Of a stretch of 64,000 bases of DNA, positions 16,549 through 25,355 are shown one piece after another. The position numbers were made by a program, and so were the translations under genes. The notes under the pieces were generated by a model. That model worked only from the letters and a program-made list of their open reading frames with translations, did no database searches and had not been told where the DNA came from. Position 1 is the first letter of the stretch, and every line of letters begins with the position of its first letter. The stretch spans positions 62,001 to 126,000 of the forward strand of contig NZ_CAKMMW010000014.1 of NCBI RefSeq assembly GCF_927798215.1, in the 5' to 3' direction. Origin of the DNA: Paenibacillus_E allorhizoplanae. GTDB taxonomy: Bacteria > Bacillota > Bacilli > Paenibacillales > NBRC-103111.

Positions 16549-18387
16549 CTATCGAGTTCCCATACTATCAAATGTTGCCTTGTATATAGGTTGCAAAACC
16601 AAAGCATCATGTTGTGTCCGATATAAGAAATCACCAAATTCAGTTAATATTAACTTTGCCTTAATCAACACATTCAATTCTTTTCGTATTTCATCAATTT
16701 TTTTCATAAAGAACTCATACTTCACTCTGTTCATTGGTAGTACCAAAATATTGAAGAAATCATTTTTTGAAACTTTATTCATATCTTTATCGAGTTTTGG
16801 GAATAGTTCGTTCATCTTGGGAAGATCACGCCGTGCAATCGCTCTCTCTAATTTCTTTAGCATTTCTACAATATCATCAATATTCTTTAACAAAGTTCTG
16901 CATGACAAAGCCATTCTTTTCATTTTTACATCTAAATCCGTTAAGTCATAAGAGCTTTCATTCGTTGCATACCATCCTTCCTCTACGACAACCCCACTCA
17001 ATCTCTCTTGTATAACTTCTTTTAAAGAAATATATTCTGTATTTGCTATTTTTGCTCCGCCACTCGTTGTATTGATAACTTCAAGATGTTTATTATCACC
17101 TGTTATAATTTCCATTTGTTTGCGCATGCGATTCCAGTCTTCGTTCGTGTATACATCCTCACCTGTTACACTCTCCACCTTAATTGGTTTTAATTGGGTG
17201 AAATCTTCAATAACTAGAGTGCTATCTGCGTATGTCCGGTCTTTCTTAAAAGCGAAGTTTTGAGCTACGAGTATAACTGGATTACATTCCAGCAGTTTCA
17301 ATAATTGCAATGCGATTATCGAAACAGACCCCGCATCAGCAATTTTATAAATAGCCTTTCCTTGTTTCTCTTGAAGAAAAAAGGGTGAAATCGTATCTTG
17401 GCTTGTCAGCATGTGTAATTTAGGACCTGGGTAGTTTTGGATGACCTCAAATCCGGTACTAGTTCCAAAAATTAATGGCAAGTTTGTAATACCTTTATCC
17501 ACTAAAACCTGAAAAACCTTTGCGTTTAAGTCTGTAGGATCGTAGGTGCACGCTGCATCAGGGAATATATCATTTGCTAGAAGCCCATTAATAGCTGTAC
17601 CAACTGAGATGATATATGCCAAACCATTTTCCTTTATATACCTCAGATTCTCAATTTCTTCATCAAGAGAGGGACCGGCTGCAACCAATACAACTGGCTT
17701 ATTTCTAAGTCTTTCTTTCATGGCTACTGTGATATTAGGCGTTTGGATAACGACCGGCAAATTGATAAGACTATTAAAAATCCATCTTTTCTCAAAGGCA
17801 GAGTTAACTCTCAAGTTCTCTAATTTGTTTGAAATTTCTACTTTGTAGGTTTGAATGAATCGCTGGAACATCTCGGAAAAGAGCCTCTCATAGGCTGGAT
17901 GCACAACAAGGAGCAATTCCCCTTCAAGGGAACCGACTAAATGTCTTAAATAATTAGATAAATCATCTTTCGTATATTCCAAATATATATGATTTAATTT
18001 ATTTATCATCGATTGTTTTAAAGAACAATGCTTTAAGCTTTCGTAAAAAATTTCGGGATAAGGTTCGAAAATAGAAAACGATTTATTCGGATATTTTTGA
18101 TTAAAACACTCTACTTGGTATCCCATACCGTACCCATAAAATAAAACGTTACTATACTTGTCCACATCCACCAATTGATTTATAAATTGTTCAGCTTCAT
18201 CAATAGGGTTATACTTACTTACTACCTGCGTGACTTTTCCATTTATATTAATAGCTAATGTCGGATCACCTGCTTTTGAAACACCGATTTCTATACCTGA
18301 CATTCGATTTACACTTGCTGCATTTCTCGCTTTCCAAACCATTGGAAATTTTTTCTCAAGTATTTTCAAGTTCGCTTCAAAAATCAT
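16549..18387 (-). CDS. maf: Motility accessory factor Maf, flagellin nonulosonic acid transferase
   Basis: This 612-residue protein has the MAF_flag10/DUF115 domain around residues 205-400, with VVLVAAGPSLDEEIENL and DAACTYDPTD. Maf enzymes transfer CMP-activated pseudaminic or legionaminic acid to Ser/Thr of flagellin in the cytoplasm before export. The N-terminal part and the helical C-terminal 180 residues are typical of Maf length (about 600-700). It overlaps the preceding unknown gene by 4 bp and is AT-rich. Flagellin is the upstream neighbour, fitting the role. Confidence 0.9.
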   Translation of the reverse strand: MIFEANLKILEKKFPMVWKARNAASVNRMSGIEIGVSKAGDPTLAININGKVTQVVSKYNPIDEAEQFINQLVDVDKYSNVLFYGYGMGYQVECFNQKYPNKSFSIFEPYPEIFYESLKHCSLKQSMINKLNHIYLEYTKDDLSNYLRHLVGSLEGELLLVVHPAYERLFSEMFQRFIQTYKVEISNKLENLRVNSAFEKRWIFNSLINLPVVIQTPNITVAMKERLRNKPVVLVAAGPSLDEEIENLRYIKENGLAYIISVGTAINGLLANDIFPDAACTYDPTDLNAKVFQVLVDKGITNLPLIFGTSTGFEVIQNYPGPKLHMLTSQDTISPFFLQEKQGKAIYKIADAGSVSIIALQLLKLLECNPVILVAQNFAFKKDRTYADSTLVIEDFTQLKPIKVESVTGEDVYTNEDWNRMRKQMEIITGDNKHLEVINTTSGGAKIANTEYISLKEVIQERLSGVVVEEGWYATNESSYDLTDLDVKMKRMALSCRTLLKNIDDIVEMLKKLERAIARRDLPKMNELFPKLDKDMNKVSKNDFFNILVLPMNRVKYEFFMKKIDEIRKELNVLIKAKLILTEFGDFLYRTQHDALVLQPIYKATFDSMGTR

Positions 18388-18983
18388 AATTGTGACTCCT
18401 CAGGATTGATTATGGTTTCTGCAATGATGCGCAGTCCCTTAAGAGCAGGTAATATTTCATATTTTAATAAATCGGCAGTTAAGATATAATCCACATCATT
18501 CATTGCATGTTCTAAATTTGATATTTCATTTATTATTGTATGAATATATCCTTCGTATTGTTGCCGTGAAGCATGGTTAGGGTAATGATTCGTAAATACG
18601 TCAAATGTTTTTAGAATAAACTCCATTCCCTCAAAAAGATGAACCATACTTGCCCATGCTTGGTCAGTTGGATTAGTATAAAATTGCTGCGGTAATTTAT
18701 TAGCTTCTGGAAGTGCACCTTCTAAATACTCTCCAACGCTTTTAATTAAATCGATAATATACTCTTTGTGGGATATAACTTTAAATTCTACTTTATTAAT
18801 CTGATTTATATTAGAAACGATATAATCATAAAAGTCCCCAAAAATTTCCTCTTCATTTACATAAACAGTGCTCACCATTACATTTTCGTTCTTTTTAAGT
18901 TCATCTAATTGTTCAAAGAGAAGATCCACACTTTCCTTATTGTTACCAAGAATAAACCACTCATCTTTTAGCTTTATTTGCAC
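18384..18983 (-). CDS. Conserved hypothetical protein coupled to maf
   Basis: I do not recognise this family. The 199-residue protein is acidic, without signal peptide or membrane segment. It seems to have an N-terminal alpha/beta part (about 1-75) and a C-terminal four-helix part (about 80-195). An in-frame TTG at 18989 touches the ribosome binding site GGAGGG; the GTG at 18983 has a 6-nt spacing and is preferred. It is the first gene after flagellin's terminator and overlaps maf by 4 bp, so it probably works with Maf or with flagellin. Confidence 0.75.
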   Translation of the reverse strand: MQIKLKDEWFILGNNKESVDLLFEQLDELKKNENVMVSTVYVNEEEIFGDFYDYIVSNINQINKVEFKVISHKEYIIDLIKSVGEYLEGALPEANKLPQQFYTNPTDQAWASMVHLFEGMEFILKTFDVFTNHYPNHASRQQYEGYIHTIINEISNLEHAMNDVDYILTADLLKYEILPALKGLRIIAETIINPEESQL

Positions 18984-19021
18984 GATCAACCCTCCATGAA
19001 CTTTGTATTTCTATAATCATT

Positions 19022-19029
19022 ATATCGGT
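19022..19029 (-). promoter_or_regulatory. Possible promoter -10 of the glycosylation island
   Basis: On the minus strand ACCGATAT, seven of eight to the sigma-D -10, runs into a TATAAT. No TAAA lies at the 16-nt spacing seen at the other sigma-D promoters; the best sigma-A -35 (TTTACA) has a 19-nt spacer. A promoter between the hag terminator and the first island gene is likely but its class is uncertain. Confidence 0.35.
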
Positions 19030-19066
19030 ATTTCCTTAAGGATTGTAAATAGCAATGTTTAGAAAT

Positions 19067-19103
19067 AGCAAAAGAAGACTCTAGATAAGCTAGAGTCTTC
19101 TTT
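19067..19103 (-). terminator. Strong terminator of flagellin
   Basis: A perfect 14-bp inverted repeat (19071-19084 with 19090-19103) and a 5-nt loop begins 14 bp after the hag stop. The stem ends in A-T pairs giving a CTTTT run on the minus strand. Confidence 0.85.
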
Positions 19104-19116
19104 ATATTTATGATGA

Positions 19117-20736
19117 TTAACGAAGCAATTGAAGAACGCCTTGAGGCTGTTGATTTGCTTGTGCCAACATTGCTTGAGCAGCTTGAGAAAGGATGTTGTT
19201 CTTAGTGAAATCCATCATTTCTTTCGCCATGTCTACGTCACGAATACGGGACTCAGCAGATGTCAAGTTCTCGGAAGCAGTTTGCAAGTTGTTGATTGTA
19301 TGCTCCAAACGGTTTTGAACAGCACCCATTTTGGAACGTTGGGAAGAAACAGATTTAATTGCTCCATCAAGAGTACTTAATGCTTGGGATGCACTAGAAG
19401 CAGATGAAACATCCACTGCAGATAATCCTAGAGCGGCAGTACGCATATCGCCGATTCCAAAGCTAATTGTTTGACCACGGTTAGCACCAATTTGGAACGT
19501 CACACCACCGCCACCAGCAGATTCTGTTTGAGCTTGTGTTAGCCCAAGATCAGAAATCGCTGTTTTACCAGTACGATCAGTCAATGTTACAGGACCACTT
19601 TGACTAGCGATTGAGAATCTTCCGTCAGTTGTTGCGTTTACTGTTACGTGTTCAATAAATTTATCTTGCCCTGTAGTAAAGCCATTAGCCGTGTTGTAAG
19701 TATCAATTGCAGCATTAATGCCGCTTTGGATGATAGATGCCCCACTTGCCATTGTTGTAGTATTGCTTATTGCTGTCGCAATAGTCAATTGAAGATTAGT
19801 ATCTCCAATTTTGAAATCTGCAAGAGTACCTGCTGCCACAGTAGTACCATTGAAATTAGTAGTTCCGTTGATAGCTCCACCACCACTAGTCATGTGAGAA
19901 AGAACGCCAGCAGCACCGCCACCAGTAATAGAAATCTTGGAGTCGACACCTTTAGTTGCACTTTCTAGCACTAGAGTACCAGATGCACTTACATAACCAG
20001 TAACATGAGCAACATTTTTACCTGAAGCATCAATCGCTTCATTGATTTTGCTAACGATTAGGTCCTTAGCTGCAGTTTGCGTAGCTGTACTTGTCGTAAC
20101 ACCCTTTAGAACATTTTGCTCATCTGTAGTGAGGTTCTGCCAGTTAATATCGATATCGGATCCATCGATTTTAATTGTTTCTTTAACAAAGTCGGCAGCA
20201 ACTGATGCACCAGATGCCATAAGTTGACCGCTGCCAGTGAATTGCCCGTTTGTCAATTTAGCTACAACTGCACTAGTTGTAGTATCTTGAGCTACGTTAG
20301 CGCCGCCAGCATTTTTCAATGCACCGTTCAACAATTTCTGAGTATTGAACTCAGTTGTGTTACCGATACGATCGATTTCGTCTTTTAATTGTTTTACTTC
20401 TTCTTGGATCGCTGTACGATCTTCAGTTGTGTTCGTTCCGTTTGCGGATTGGTCAGCCAATTCGCGCATACGTTGAAGGATGGAGTGAGTTTCGTTCAAT
20501 GCACCCTCAGCTGTTTGAATCAAGGAGATACCATCTTGAGCATTTTTGGAAGCCATATCCAAACCGCGGATTTGTGCTCTCATTTTCTCGGAGATTGCTA
20601 GACCAGCTGCATCATCACCAGCGCGGTTGATGCGAAGACCGGAAGACAATTTCTCAAGGGATTTGCTTGCTGCTGCTGTGTTACCCGTCAATTGACGGTG
20701 AGTGTTCGCTGCTGCGATATTGTGATTAATTCTCAT
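19117..20736 (-). CDS. hag: Flagellin
   Basis: The conserved D0/D1 N-terminal region (about 1-140, opening MRINHNIAAANTHRQLTGN) and C-terminal region (about 450-539, ending QANQQPQGVLQLLR) are clear. Between them is a 300-residue Ser/Thr/Gly/Ala-rich variable region, so the protein is 539 residues against 304 in B. subtilis. The Ser/Thr-rich part is the likely target of Maf. An in-frame start 12 codons upstream exists, but the ATG at 20736 has AGGAGG at 9 nt and the family start. It is monocistronic, with a sigma-D promoter and a CsrA-type leader. Confidence 0.97.
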   Translation of the reverse strand: MRINHNIAAANTHRQLTGNTAAASKSLEKLSSGLRINRAGDDAAGLAISEKMRAQIRGLDMASKNAQDGISLIQTAEGALNETHSILQRMRELADQSANGTNTTEDRTAIQEEVKQLKDEIDRIGNTTEFNTQKLLNGALKNAGGANVAQDTTTSAVVAKLTNGQFTGSGQLMASGASVAADFVKETIKIDGSDIDINWQNLTTDEQNVLKGVTTSTATQTAAKDLIVSKINEAIDASGKNVAHVTGYVSASGTLVLESATKGVDSKISITGGGAAGVLSHMTSGGGAINGTTNFNGTTVAAGTLADFKIGDTNLQLTIATAISNTTTMASGASIIQSGINAAIDTYNTANGFTTGQDKFIEHVTVNATTDGRFSIASQSGPVTLTDRTGKTAISDLGLTQAQTESAGGGGVTFQIGANRGQTISFGIGDMRTAALGLSAVDVSSASSASQALSTLDGAIKSVSSQRSKMGAVQNRLEHTINNLQTASENLTSAESRIRDVDMAKEMMDFTKNNILSQAAQAMLAQANQQPQGVLQLLR

Positions 20737-20745
20737 TTGTTTCTT

Positions 20746-20782
20746 CCTCCTGAAGGTTCGTTTGATCCACATCCATGTGGAT
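20746..20782 (-). promoter_or_regulatory. Putative CsrA binding sites in the hag leader
   Basis: In the mRNA a 6-bp hairpin (AUCCAC, loop AUGGAU, GUGGAU; 20765-20782) presents GGA in a hexaloop. Within it ACAUGGAUGU differs from the CsrA consensus ACARGGAUGU at one base. A second GGA lies in the AGGAGG ribosome binding site (20746-20751), about 25 nt away. B. subtilis CsrA represses hag through one upstream hairpin and one site on the ribosome binding site. csrA and fliW lie directly upstream. Confidence 0.7.
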
Positions 20783-20836
20783 TTATTTTGGGTTCACAAG
20801 CGGGTCGGCCGCCCAGCTTGAGGCCCGTTGTTATAT

Positions 20837-20864
20837 ATATCGTCCTAGCGATTCCGAAAGTTTA
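20837..20864 (-). promoter_or_regulatory. Sigma-D promoter of hag
   Basis: On the minus strand: TAAA (20861-20864), 16 nt, GACGATAT (20837-20844), one mismatch from the sigma-D consensus. Predicted leader of about 95 nt. Confidence 0.8.
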
Positions 20865-20867
20865 TAG

Positions 20868-20905
20868 GTAAAATAAAAAAAATGTCGACCTATGGCCGAC
20901 ATTTT
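20868..20905 (-). terminator. Terminator of fliW-csrA
   Basis: On the minus strand AATGTCG pairs with CGACATT around GCC/GGT (20881-20903), followed by TTTTTTTTATTTTA. It begins a few bases after the csrA stop and just ahead of the hag promoter. Confidence 0.85.
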
Positions 20906-20908
20906 GCT

Positions 20909-21139
20909 CTATTTAGACTTATTTATTAATTTACTTAGGTTTAAAGGACTAATCGGACTAGAAATCGCTTCTTTATTCGATTCTTGGATGTTTTGGTAGA
21001 TCTCTTTGCGGAAAACTTCGACATGTTTTGGAGCGCGAATGCCAACACGAATCGTGTCTCCTTCACTACCCAGAACGACGATCTCGATCTGATCACCGAT
21101 CATAATCGATTCTCCTTTTTTTCTGGCCAATACGAGCAT
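20909..21139 (-). CDS. csrA: Carbon storage regulator / translational repressor CsrA
   Basis: The 76-residue protein opens MLVLARKKGESIMIGDQIEI and has VRVGI-like IRVGIRAPKHVEVFRKEI, the full CsrA core; the tail is longer than in E. coli. It binds GGA motifs in leader RNAs. An in-frame GTG three codons upstream lies against GGAGG, so the ATG at 21139 (GGAGGGG at 8 nt) is preferred. It starts 5 bp after fliW; FliW sequesters CsrA in Bacillus. Confidence 0.96.
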   Translation of the reverse strand: MLVLARKKGESIMIGDQIEIVVLGSEGDTIRVGIRAPKHVEVFRKEIYQNIQESNKEAISSPISPLNLSKLINKSK

Positions 21140-21144
21140 ACTCC

Positions 21145-21600
21145 TCACCCCTCCACTTGTGTTGGTTCGCCCACTTCGCTTAACACGATTTCATGTTTGA
21201 CGTTGTACGCCGAGTCGTGTAGAATGATCTGCTTGGCTAACTGCTCTTGTACATTCCATATGATAGGCGCCAAGAGGTTAAGTGTGATCTTCGTGAAGTC
21301 ATCATTTACTGTAACGACTGACCAGACTAGCACATCTTCTGGCTTCTCAATCTTTAATTCAGTCTGCACAGCATCTGGAATATTTAACTCATAATTTTTA
21401 AAAAAAAGGAAAGGATCTGTCACTAAAAAAGCAAGACCGCCTTCCTCAACGGATTGGAAATATGAGAAAGGAGCACTATCCGCAGGCTGAACCAAAGTAA
21501 ATTGAGTTAGTTCTTCAAAGCCTGGCACTCCTTGTGTAAACGTGACTATATCAGAGTCCTGCACTTCAATCTCACCGAAAAATAAAGTCGTTATTTTCAT
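21145..21600 (-). CDS. fliW: Flagellar assembly factor FliW, CsrA antagonist
   Basis: The 151-residue protein opens MKITTLFFGEIEVQDSDIVT and has FTQGVPGFEELTQFTLV and FLVTDPFLFF, as in FliW. It binds flagellin or CsrA in a partner switch that sets hag translation. The open frame extends 32 codons upstream, but the ATG at 21600 has AGGAG at 8-9 nt and fits the family length. Confidence 0.95.
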   Translation of the reverse strand: MKITTLFFGEIEVQDSDIVTFTQGVPGFEELTQFTLVQPADSAPFSYFQSVEEGGLAFLVTDPFLFFKNYELNIPDAVQTELKIEKPEDVLVWSVVTVNDDFTKITLNLLAPIIWNVQEQLAKQIILHDSAYNVKHEIVLSEVGEPTQVEG

Positions 21601-21743
21601 CTGCCTAGCTCCTTCATTTGAACAAATAATGAGAAAACCTCTATCGAGGCCATTCGAAGATGAGCGACCGCGTTTAGAGGCAGGTTTTATCGCCAATAAT
21701 CAAGCTGTTTTCGTAAACCGAAATCTTATACTTTCTCATGTGG

Positions 21744-21772
21744 TAAAAAAAGCTATAGAAATCATCTATAGC
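21744..21772 (-). terminator. Terminator of the flgM-yviE operon
   Basis: An 8-bp perfect stem (21752-21759 with 21765-21772), 5-nt loop and a minus-strand TTTTTTT, 15 bp after the yviE stop. The 151 bp from here to fliW hold a bulged inverted repeat (AAAACCT...AGGTTTT, around 21633-21688) and presumably the fliW promoter, which I cannot pin down. Confidence 0.8.
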
Positions 21773-21786
21773 CTGATTATACCCCA

Positions 21787-22356
21787 TTATGTTTTGAAAT
21801 CAATTTGTGACACTGAGATATCCACCTTAGGATATTGTCTCATGTAAATATCAAGCTTACCTCGATTATAATCAATCTCAGGCTTGTTTACCTGTGCATT
21901 AACATTTACTCTACCGTCCGTAACATTGATTTCAGCTTTGCTAGCTGTGTACGTTATATCAACATTATCATAAGCCGCTTCCCCGTAGTAATCGAACTGC
22001 GGACGGCTAATACTAAGGTCTTTCGCAATCTCAGCAATCGCATTCCCACCATGATGAATGGCAGCCATCCTATTGCCATCCTCAACGCGCCTTGCGATCC
22101 CTTGCATAGCGATTTGTGAGCATTGAGAATAGATCCGATTTAACGCTGTAAGAATTGGTCCTTGACCAAGAGCGTCCCAAGCTCGGCTTTGATCGATCTC
22201 TAGTTCTCCTCTAGGCTGTCGCATGTCCTGTTTAGGACGATCCACTTGCATCTCATATGTTGCTCTAGGCTGTCGAATATCTTGCGTTCCAAGATCGGCG
22301 TCTATACCAATTAGAGCCGGCTGCTGGCTTATTTGTATTTGTGGAATACTTGGCAC
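21787..22356 (-). CDS. yviE: DUF6470 flagellar-locus protein YviE
   Basis: This 189-residue protein lies between flgL and fliW, exactly where B. subtilis has yviE. Its N-terminal half contains repeated DIRQPRA / DMRQPRG blocks and its C-terminal half alternates short beta-strand segments. No enzyme motif, signal or membrane segment is visible. Function is unknown; co-transcription with the hook-associated genes suggests a flagellar role. Confidence 0.88.
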   Translation of the reverse strand: MPSIPQIQISQQPALIGIDADLGTQDIRQPRATYEMQVDRPKQDMRQPRGELEIDQSRAWDALGQGPILTALNRIYSQCSQIAMQGIARRVEDGNRMAAIHHGGNAIAEIAKDLSISRPQFDYYGEAAYDNVDITYTASKAEINVTDGRVNVNAQVNKPEIDYNRGKLDIYMRQYPKVDISVSQIDFKT

Positions 22357-22380
22357 TTCAACCGCCTCCTAATTGAATTA

Positions 22381-23280
22381 TTAACGCAAGAAATCTACTA
22401 ATGTCGGGACAATCACTTTGGAGCCGGCAGAAAGTGAAGCCTGGTAGACGTTCTCTTCCATTTTCAAATTGGTGATAACCAGAGACATGTCTGCATCTTC
22501 CGTCTTCGATTGCAGGCTTTGCAAGTTAATACCAATGTCTTGCAGGCGTTCCTCTGCGAGCTGAACGCGATTCGTTTTGGCACCAATATCCGCACGTGCT
22601 CCTAAGACTCCACTCATTCGTTGATCCATAAGTTCAATAGACTTCTGAATACCTGGTGTTGTACCTGATGCTAAAGCCGCCGATAAATCCTTTAAAATTT
22701 GAAAAGCGTTATTCGCATCACCGGATTTCCCAAAAATCTGTTCCGCTGTTTTATTCATGGCAATTTGAACGCCGGCACCAATTTCGAACTTGATTTCTCC
22801 ACTATCCGTTACAGCATTAGCTGCATTATCCGGATCAGGGAACGGCGCTTTGTCTGTGATTTGTCCATTAAAGACAAATTTCCCGTTAAATTGACTGTTT
22901 CCGATGTTCGTTAACTGACTGTACAATTGGTCAATCTCCGTTTTCATCGCATTCAACGACTCTTCTGAGTTGGTGCCGTTCGCCGCTGCTACAGCAAGCT
23001 CACGTGCTCTTTGCATGACACTTCCGGTTTGATCCAACATCGTATCTGTATAATCTAGAAAAGAAACCGTCGCATCGACATTTCTCTGATATTGATCATT
23101 CGTTTCTAGCTCACTGCGGTAGCGCATAGAGAAACTAATTCCTACCGGATCATCTGAAGGCTTATTGATCTTGCGACCTGTTGACAATTGATCTTGAAGC
23201 TTATCCATCCGAGATAAATTCCCATTCAAATTACGTAGCAATTGTGTATTCAACATGCCTTGTGTGACGCGAAGAGCCAT
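22381..23280 (-). CDS. flgL: Hook-filament junction protein FlgL (HAP3)
   Basis: The 299-residue protein has the flagellin-like N-terminus MALRVTQGMLNTQLLRNLNG with LSTGRKINKPSDDPVGI. Its C-terminal helix (MSLVITNLKMEENVYQASLS) is typical of FlgL. FlgL joins hook to filament on top of FlgK. It lies 39 bp after flgK. Confidence 0.96.
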   Translation of the reverse strand: MALRVTQGMLNTQLLRNLNGNLSRMDKLQDQLSTGRKINKPSDDPVGISFSMRYRSELETNDQYQRNVDATVSFLDYTDTMLDQTGSVMQRARELAVAAANGTNSEESLNAMKTEIDQLYSQLTNIGNSQFNGKFVFNGQITDKAPFPDPDNAANAVTDSGEIKFEIGAGVQIAMNKTAEQIFGKSGDANNAFQILKDLSAALASGTTPGIQKSIELMDQRMSGVLGARADIGAKTNRVQLAEERLQDIGINLQSLQSKTEDADMSLVITNLKMEENVYQASLSAGSKVIVPTLVDFLR

Positions 23281-23319
23281 ACCAATTCCACCCCATACCT
23301 CTAGTTTTGTTACTTACAT

Positions 23320-24765
23320 CTATCTGCCTACCGTACCCATTGAATTGATTACTTTATCTAGCATCTCATCAAATGTAGTCAAGGAACGCGCTGCCGCGTT
23401 ATATGCGTGCTGGTATTTAATCATATCGGCCATTTCTTCATCTAACGAAACACCGCTTACGGATTGGCGTCTTGCATCCACTTGATCGACAAGTATTTTC
23501 TGATTAGAAACCTGGCGTTGAGCCTCTTGTGTTTGAACCCCGATTTCGGAGACTACCGCACGAAGGAACTCGTCAAATGTCCCGCCATTCAAAATAATTT
23601 TGGTAACTCCCGATCCGTCGAAATTATATTTCTGATTTTTGATTCCCGCCAATTTCAGCGCTAGCTCATTATTACCTTTTACAACATGCTCAACACCATT
23701 GGCATCAAAATACGTCTTCGAAGAAGCTGCAATATTTTCAACATTATCTGTAATATTCGCACTAACTTTAAACGTGGCTGCAGCTGTACTGAAATCAGCA
23801 ATCGGAGTGAAGAAATCGCCACCTTTTGTAGGAGGGTCTTGCAGCGTGTAGCCTTCTTTATGTGCCGCATTCACCGCAGTTACAATGGTGGAAACCATTG
23901 AATTCAGTTGGTTCTTATACTCTGTAACATAACGTTGATTGGATAGCATGAGTCCATAAAGTTCACCGCTGTTCAAATCAGCTGGATACGCTGAAGCTGC
24001 AGTATTCTCATCGAACTCTGTTGCTGTGCTTGCCACAACCAAATCCTGATTACCCATCTTCACTCGATATCCGCCGGATTCCTCTTGAACGGAAACATTG
24101 ATAACCTTAGACAATTCATCGACTAACAAGTCCCGTTGATCGCGAAGATCATTCGCATTATTGCCAAGACCCTCAACACGGAAGATCTCATTATTCAGGC
24201 CGGCAATTTGCTTTAGTGTTGTATTCACTTGTGTAACTTTAACCGTGATATTGTCATTTAAATCGGACGCAAGGTCGTTCAATTGCTTCGCTGCATGATT
24301 AAACGCGTCTGTTACTGCCAATGCGCTCTCTTTAACAACGGCTCTCGTCTCTAAATTGTCTGGTTGCTTGCTTAGCTCTTGCCAGGAGTTCCAGAAGTTA
24401 TCAAGAACTTGACGAAGACCTGTATTAGAAGGCTCATTAATAATCGCTTCTAGTTTCTCTAAAGTATCCTGGCGAACAGTCCACTCGCCTAGACTCTTAT
24501 TCTCATTCGCATATTGCTTATCAAGGAAAGCTTCACGTATGCGCTTTACTTCTGTGAATTCAACCCCTTGACCCATTTGTCCAGGGATTGTTGAACGGTT
24601 AAAACTTAATGCCTCAATGGGCTCAGAAGCAACCATTTTGACAACCTGGCGTGAAAAGCCCGGCGTATTGGCATTTGCCACGTTATGTCCAGCCGTTGTA
24701 AGTGCTGCTTGCTGCGTTAGGATCCCACGCTTGGATATCTCAATTCCGCCAAAAGTTGATCTCAT
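23320..24765 (-). CDS. flgK: Hook-associated protein FlgK (HAP1)
   Basis: The 481-residue protein has the rod/hook N-terminal motif ILTQQAALTTAGHNVANANT, then PGFSRQVV. The C-terminus has SGVSLDEEMADMIKYQHAYN and AAARSLTTFDEMLD. It is the first hook-filament junction protein. It sits between flgN and flgL in the operon. Confidence 0.97.
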   Translation of the reverse strand: MRSTFGGIEISKRGILTQQAALTTAGHNVANANTPGFSRQVVKMVASEPIEALSFNRSTIPGQMGQGVEFTEVKRIREAFLDKQYANENKSLGEWTVRQDTLEKLEAIINEPSNTGLRQVLDNFWNSWQELSKQPDNLETRAVVKESALAVTDAFNHAAKQLNDLASDLNDNITVKVTQVNTTLKQIAGLNNEIFRVEGLGNNANDLRDQRDLLVDELSKVINVSVQEESGGYRVKMGNQDLVVASTATEFDENTAASAYPADLNSGELYGLMLSNQRYVTEYKNQLNSMVSTIVTAVNAAHKEGYTLQDPPTKGGDFFTPIADFSTAAATFKVSANITDNVENIAASSKTYFDANGVEHVVKGNNELALKLAGIKNQKYNFDGSGVTKIILNGGTFDEFLRAVVSEIGVQTQEAQRQVSNQKILVDQVDARRQSVSGVSLDEEMADMIKYQHAYNAAARSLTTFDEMLDKVINSMGTVGR

Positions 24766-24813
24766 GATTTCTCTCTCCTATGCCCCACTGGGTATTCTAA
24801 TTAAGATTTACAC

Positions 24814-25311
24814 CTAGCCTCTTCGATCGAAAAGTCCTTGCCGATTTCCGCTCTTTGCTTGGTTCGGATTTTTGTACACCATATCATCATCTGGCGGTCC
24901 AATAATCAGATCCAGTGAATAGTCTACGAAAGCCAACGATTGTTCAATCAATTGCTGATTGATCACATTACTTGATTTTAATTCCTCTATGGTAACAAGC
25001 AGCTTTTGTTGGGCATTCATAAGCGCTTGCTTCTCTTCAGCTTTAAAAATAACTTTAATTAAATCACTTACCGTGATATTGGGATTAGGATTGTAACCTC
25101 TCGATATCAAGTAAGAACCGATAAATAGAATGCGTTGTTGATTCGCCTCTGCAATCGCTCTAACCCACTTGTTCTCTCGATTAACAATCATATTGAGCTC
25201 ATCAATATTGTTACTGACAAGAACCTGCTTCTTCACCTTGGCGAGTTCCAGTAGAGCTTCATGCGCTTCCTGAAGCTTATCCATCGTTTCCAACAAGGGT
25301 TGTACCGACAT
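24814..25311 (-). CDS. flgN: Export chaperone FlgN
   Basis: This 165-residue helical protein has the FlgN pattern ELAKVKKQVLVSNNIDEL...VNRENKWVRAIAEANQQR. FlgN escorts FlgK and FlgL to the export gate. An in-frame GTG three codons upstream is possible; the ATG at 25311 has the better spacing to a weak AGCAGG site. It follows flgM by 44 bp. Confidence 0.9.
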   Translation of the reverse strand: MSVQPLLETMDKLQEAHEALLELAKVKKQVLVSNNIDELNMIVNRENKWVRAIAEANQQRILFIGSYLISRGYNPNPNITVSDLIKVIFKAEEKQALMNAQQKLLVTIEELKSSNVINQQLIEQSLAFVDYSLDLIIGPPDDDMVYKNPNQAKSGNRQGLFDRRG

Positions 25312-25355
25312 GATTGTCACCTGCTTCTATCTGTTGTATACATTGCGTGATCGTC

